The notes under the pieces are model-generated. The model worked only from the letters and a program-made list of their open reading frames with translations, made no database searches and was not told the origin of the DNA. Shown here piece after piece: positions 61,832-64,000 of a stretch of DNA of 64,000 nt. The position numbers and the translations under genes are program-made. The stretch comes from Pseudomonas benzenivorans (GTDB lineage Bacteria; Pseudomonadota; Gammaproteobacteria; Pseudomonadales; Pseudomonadaceae): contig NZ_FNCT01000024.1 in the NCBI RefSeq assembly GCF_900100495.1, forward strand, positions 1 through 64,000, written 5' to 3'. Within the stretch, counting starts at the first letter, position 1; every line of letters begins with the position of its first letter.

Positions 61832-63247
61832 ATGCGCTGGGCCTGTGTACTGCTGCCGCAACTGGCGCTGGATGCCGTGCTGCGCGGCCGCGCCGATTCC
61901 GCGGCGGCGCTGGCGCTGGTCAGCGGCAGCCCGCAGCGCCGCGTGCTGCGTGCGGTCAATGCCGCCGCGCGGGCGCTCGGCCTGCGCCCCGGCCAGTCGC
62001 TGAGCGCGGCCCAGGCGCTGAGCCGCGACTTCGCCCTGGTCGAATACGACCAGGCGCAGGTCGAGCGCTGCCAGCGCTTCCTCGCCGCCTGGGGCTACCG
62101 CTTCAGCTCCCAGGTCAGCCTGGATTACCCGCGGGTGTTGCTGCTGGAAATCGAGTCGAGCCTGGGCCTGTTCGGTCCCTGGCCCAGGTTCGAGGCACGC
62201 CTGCGCGAAGAACTGACCAGCCTGGGCTTTCGCCATCGCATCGTCGCCGCGCCGAACCCGCTGGCCGCGCGCATCCTGGCCAACGCCCATGACGGCCTGG
62301 CGGTAGCCAGCCCGGAGGCGCTGCGCGAGGCCCTCGGGCGCATGCCGATCGAGCGGGTCGGCCTGGCCGGCGAGGTGGCGAGCGCCCTGGCCCGCATGGG
62401 CCTGCGCCGCCTGCGCCAGGTCCTGGCGCTGCCACGCGAGGCCCTGGCGCGGCGCTTCCCCGCCGAGGTGCTGGGCCATCTGGACAGCCTGCTCGGCCAG
62501 CGCCCGCTGGCGCTGGAGTTCTATGCGCCGCCGGATGAGTTCGACCAGCGCATCGAGCTGAACTACGAGGTCGAGTCGCACCAGGCGCTGCTGTTCCCGC
62601 TGCGCCGGCTGACCGCCGACCTCGCCGCCTTCCTGGCCGGCCGCGACAGCGGCGTGCAGCGTTTCAGCCTGCACCTGGAACACGCCGAGGGCGCCGCCAG
62701 CCGGGTGGCGGTCGGCCTGCTCAGCGCCGAGCGCGAGCCGGCCATGCTCTTCGAGCTGGCGCGCGGGCGCCTGGAGCAACAACAGGTGGTCGCGCCGGTG
62801 CGCGGGCTGCGCCTGAGCGCGCGCGACCTGCCGCGCTTCGTCCCCGAGCACCGCCAGCTGTTCGACCAACGCCCGCAGCAAGCGCTGCCCTGGGAGCAGC
62901 TGCGCGAACGCCTGCGCGCGCGCCTCGGCGACGACGCGGTGCACGGCCTGTGTGCCCGCGCCGACCACCGGCCGGAGTGCGCCTGGCAGCCGACCGAGGC
63001 CAGTCGGCCAACCGTGGCGAGCGGCGGGCCGCCGCGTCCCGGCTGGCTGCTGCACCAGCCGCAGGCGCTGGGCGAAAGCACGCCGCGCATCCTCGCCGGC
63101 CCCGAGCGGATCGAGTCCGGCTGGTGGGATGGCGGCGACGTGCGCCGCGACTATTACCTGATCGAGATGCGCGGCGGCCAGCGCGCCTGGGCCTATCGGC
63201 CAGCCGGGGCGAGCGGGCCCTGGCTACTGCATGGCTGGTTCGCATGA
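61832..63247 (+). CDS. imuB: inactive Y-family polymerase ImuB
   Basis: 471 residues. Y-family fold from RWACVLLPQLALDAVLRG, but lacks the paired catalytic acidic residues of active Y polymerases (VSLDYPRVLLLEIE in their place). ImuB acts as an adaptor linking DnaE2 and the beta clamp. Five bases after imuA; ATGA overlap with dnaE2. Confidence 0.93.
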   Translation: MRWACVLLPQLALDAVLRGRADSAAALALVSGSPQRRVLRAVNAAARALGLRPGQSLSAAQALSRDFALVEYDQAQVERCQRFLAAWGYRFSSQVSLDYPRVLLLEIESSLGLFGPWPRFEARLREELTSLGFRHRIVAAPNPLAARILANAHDGLAVASPEALREALGRMPIERVGLAGEVASALARMGLRRLRQVLALPREALARRFPAEVLGHLDSLLGQRPLALEFYAPPDEFDQRIELNYEVESHQALLFPLRRLTADLAAFLAGRDSGVQRFSLHLEHAEGAASRVAVGLLSAEREPAMLFELARGRLEQQQVVAPVRGLRLSARDLPRFVPEHRQLFDQRPQQALPWEQLRERLRARLGDDAVHGLCARADHRPECAWQPTEASRPTVASGGPPRPGWLLHQPQALGESTPRILAGPERIESGWWDGGDVRRDYYLIEMRGGQRAWAYRPAGASGPWLLHGWFA

Positions 63248-64000
63248 GCGGCGTCGCCGCGCCGGGCTATGCCGAGCTGCACTGCCTGTCCAACTTCAGC
63301 TTCCAGCGCGGCGCCTCCAGCGCCCGCGAGCTGTTCGAGCGTGCCCGCCGGCACGGCTACGCGGCCCTGGCGATCACCGACGAGTGCAGCCTGGCCGGCA
63401 TCGTGCGCGCCTGGCAGGCGGCCAAGGAGTGCGGATTGCCGCTGATCGTCGGCAGCGAGATGCGCATCGAGGCCGGCCCGAAGGTGGTCCTGCTGGCACA
63501 AGACCTCGCCGGCTACCAGCGCCTGTGCCGGCTGATCAGCCAGGCGCGGCGCCGCGCCCGCAAGGGCGAATACCGCCTGCTGGGCGAGGACTTCGACGCG
63601 CCGACCGACGGCCTGCTGGCCCTGTGGCTGCCCGAAGCCGAGCCCGACGCGGCACAGGGCCGCTGGCTGCGCGCGCGGTTTCCCGAGCGCCTGTGGCTGG
63701 CGGTCGAACTGCACCGCGGGGCGGACGACGGCCGGCGCCTGGCGCAGCTGCAGGCGCTGGCTGCCAGCCTGGGGGTTGCGGCGGTGGCGGCCGGCGACGT
63801 GCACATGCACGCCCGCGGTCGGCGCGCCCTGCAGGACTGCATGAGCGCCATCCGCCAGCACTGCAGCGTGGCCGAGGCCGGCTACCGATTATTCGCCAAC
63901 GGCGAGCGCCACCTGCGACCGCGGCCGGTTCTGGCCGAACTCTATCCGCCGCAGTTGCTCGCCGAGACCCTGCGCATCGCCGCACGCTGCAGCTTCGACC
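63244..64000 (+). CDS. dnaE2: error-prone DNA polymerase DnaE2, N-terminal part
   Basis: 252 codons visible of about 1030. PHP domain start AELHCLSNFSFQRGASSARE with HGYAALAITDECSLAG and GSEMRIE. Error-prone polymerase of the SOS cassette, runs off the right edge. Confidence 0.95.
   Translation, partial: MSGVAAPGYAELHCLSNFSFQRGASSARELFERARRHGYAALAITDECSLAGIVRAWQAAKECGLPLIVGSEMRIEAGPKVVLLAQDLAGYQRLCRLISQARRRARKGEYRLLGEDFDAPTDGLLALWLPEAEPDAAQGRWLRARFPERLWLAVELHRGADDGRRLAQLQALAASLGVAAVAAGDVHMHARGRRALQDCMSAIRQHCSVAEAGYRLFANGERHLRPRPVLAELYPPQLLAETLRIAARCSFD

Overview
The window reads as chromosome of a high-GC Pseudomonas close to the P. aeruginosa/P. alcaligenes groups. The evidence is gene order: gcvH-gcvP-glyA-sdaA-gcvT, leucine dehydrogenase followed by a short-E2 2-oxoacid dehydrogenase and yebG, and an imuA-imuB-dnaE2 cassette. 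Codon use is strongly GC3-biased, LexA boxes are of the CTG-N10-CAG type, and several families of short palindromic intergenic repeats are present. All of it looks chromosomal except one AT-rich island at about 25.6-29.65 kb.

Layout. 0-1.5 kb: start of an OprD-type porin and a repeat-rich gap. 1.5-9.2 kb: leftward glycine/serine catabolic operon gcvH-gcvP-glyA-sdaA-gcvT behind a near-perfect sigma-54 promoter. 9.4-11.7 kb: Cu,Zn superoxide dismutase and a DadA/PuuB-like FAD oxidase. 12-18.2 kb: DUF1302 and DUF1329 envelope proteins with a MalT-like LuxR regulator. 18.4-23.9 kb: a SirB1-like protein, leucine dehydrogenase and E1alpha/E1beta/E2 of a 2-oxoacid dehydrogenase. 24-25.1 kb: SOS gene yebG and a YbaK-like deacylase.

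The island (25625-29656) interrupts the host psiE gene. It is bounded by a 13-bp direct repeat and by inverted 8-bp arms, and carries no recombinase. It contains a complete second psiE, then a retron: a promoter, an msr-msd-type RNA with 12 contiguous base pairs of a1/a2 pairing, and a retron reverse transcriptase (NAxxH, YADD and VTG motifs) fused to a trypsin-like serine protease with an intact His-Asp-Ser triad. Convergent to it is a 372-residue protein of unknown family with a C-terminal hydrophobic segment and its own promoter. This is the best candidate in the window for an incompletely described, probably anti-phage, system.

30-36 kb: glycine-zipper protein, then a leftward run of AI-2E exporter-like protein, NodT lipoprotein, HlyD adaptor, DUF2955 membrane protein and a two-TM ion channel. 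36-46 kb: a PlpD-like patatin autotransporter, a DUF4105 protein, a SWIM/SNF2 helicase, an AraC regulator, a GFA/CENP-V protein and a UvrD-family helicase. 46-53.5 kb: small proteins, an AraC regulator divergent from an EamA exporter, a type II NADH dehydrogenase divergent from an Rrf2 regulator, and topoisomerase III behind a LexA box. 53.6-64 kb: rlhA, polB, a methyltransferase, an AraC regulator, a cupin protein and the LexA-controlled imuA-imuB-dnaE2 mutagenesis cassette, the last gene running off the right edge.

Many genes concern DNA repair and replication stress (yebG, helicases, topB, polB, imuAB-dnaE2); three of these units carry good LexA boxes.
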